NCBI RefSeq assembly: GCF_001663775.1
Contig: NZ_KV467168.1
Location: forward strand, 883,065-947,064
Direction of reading: 5' to 3'
DNA: 64,000 nt
Origin: Arthrobacter sp. B6
Lineage (GTDB): Bacteria; Actinomycetota; Actinomycetes; Actinomycetales; Micrococcaceae
The position numbers were made by a program, and so were the translations under genes. Below the pieces are notes generated by a model. The model was not told where the DNA came from. It worked only from the letters and a program-made list of their open reading frames with translations, and searched no databases. Below are positions 63,968-64,000 of this stretch, piece after piece. The number at the start of each line of letters is the position of its first letter. The stretch's first letter is position 1.

Positions 63968-64000
63968 CAGTGACCCTCTCCGGCCGGCTACAGTCCGAGT

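Noticed and set aside
1..64000. tRNA, rRNA or other structural RNA genes
   Set aside because: Gaps between genes were read on both strands, and no cloverleaf, rRNA segment or known small RNA was recognised. A covariance-model search would be decisive.

Overview
The window is a 64 kb piece of a high-GC actinobacterial chromosome. It most resembles an Arthrobacter, Pseudarthrobacter or Paenarthrobacter-type Micrococcaceae. The reasons are the gene order, the SOS box type, the ClgR, DUF3046 and Ala/Pro/Gly-rich IF2 proteins, and the frequent GTG and TTG starts. The genus is an inference from these features, not from a database search. No rRNA, tRNA, CRISPR array, complete insertion sequence or prophage was recognised.

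Backbone. Most of the window is the conserved actinobacterial block read mainly on the minus strand. From right to left it holds dxr, rseP, ispG, a GNAT gene, proS, rimP, nusA, ylxR, infB, rbfA, truB, ribF, rpsO, pnp, an M16 protease gene, dapB, dapA, rnj, ftsK, pgsA, cinA, clgR, DUF3046, recA, recX and miaB. It covers isoprenoid synthesis (MEP pathway), translation and ribosome maturation, RNA decay, diaminopimelate synthesis, chromosome segregation, phospholipid synthesis and recombination.

Insertions into the backbone, left to right. (a) 11-13.7 kb: a nitrilase-family gene, an SOS-box-controlled DUF222 remnant and a membrane acyltransferase. (b) 15-21 kb: a molybdenum cofactor locus (moaE, mog, moaC, moeA and a membrane sulfite-oxidase-family enzyme, divergent from moaA and moaD). 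(c) 21-23 kb: a truncated LuxR regulator between two oppositely oriented repeat arrays, then two small genes. (d) 27.6-29.8 kb: kynA-kynU. (e) 32.8-36.3 kb: an aminotransferase, a zinc-finger thioredoxin, a deaminase and a ScyD-like secreted protein. (f) 42.4-47.9 kb: a membrane-anchored ferritin-like protein with a VIT1/CCC1 transporter, an APH(6)-like kinase, a PLP decarboxylase and a TSUP transporter. (g) 50.1-52.3 kb: an ABC exporter with its TetR repressor. (h) 54.4-56 kb: a YciI protein and a SatD/DUF3307-like pair. (i) 58.7-60.9 kb: a second TSUP transporter and a lipase maturation factor homologue. (j) 61-64 kb: a scoA-scoB-maoC-citE operon that looks like an itaconate/leucine dissimilation cassette.

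Regulation visible in the sequence. Two LexA-type SOS boxes are present, before recA and before the DUF222 remnant. A TetR operator sits over the ABC transporter promoter. AT-rich TGATTAT repeats surround the satD promoter. About 18 genes carry a TANNNT hexamer 6-7 bases before the start codon, the layout expected of leaderless transcripts. Several start codons were chosen on that basis.
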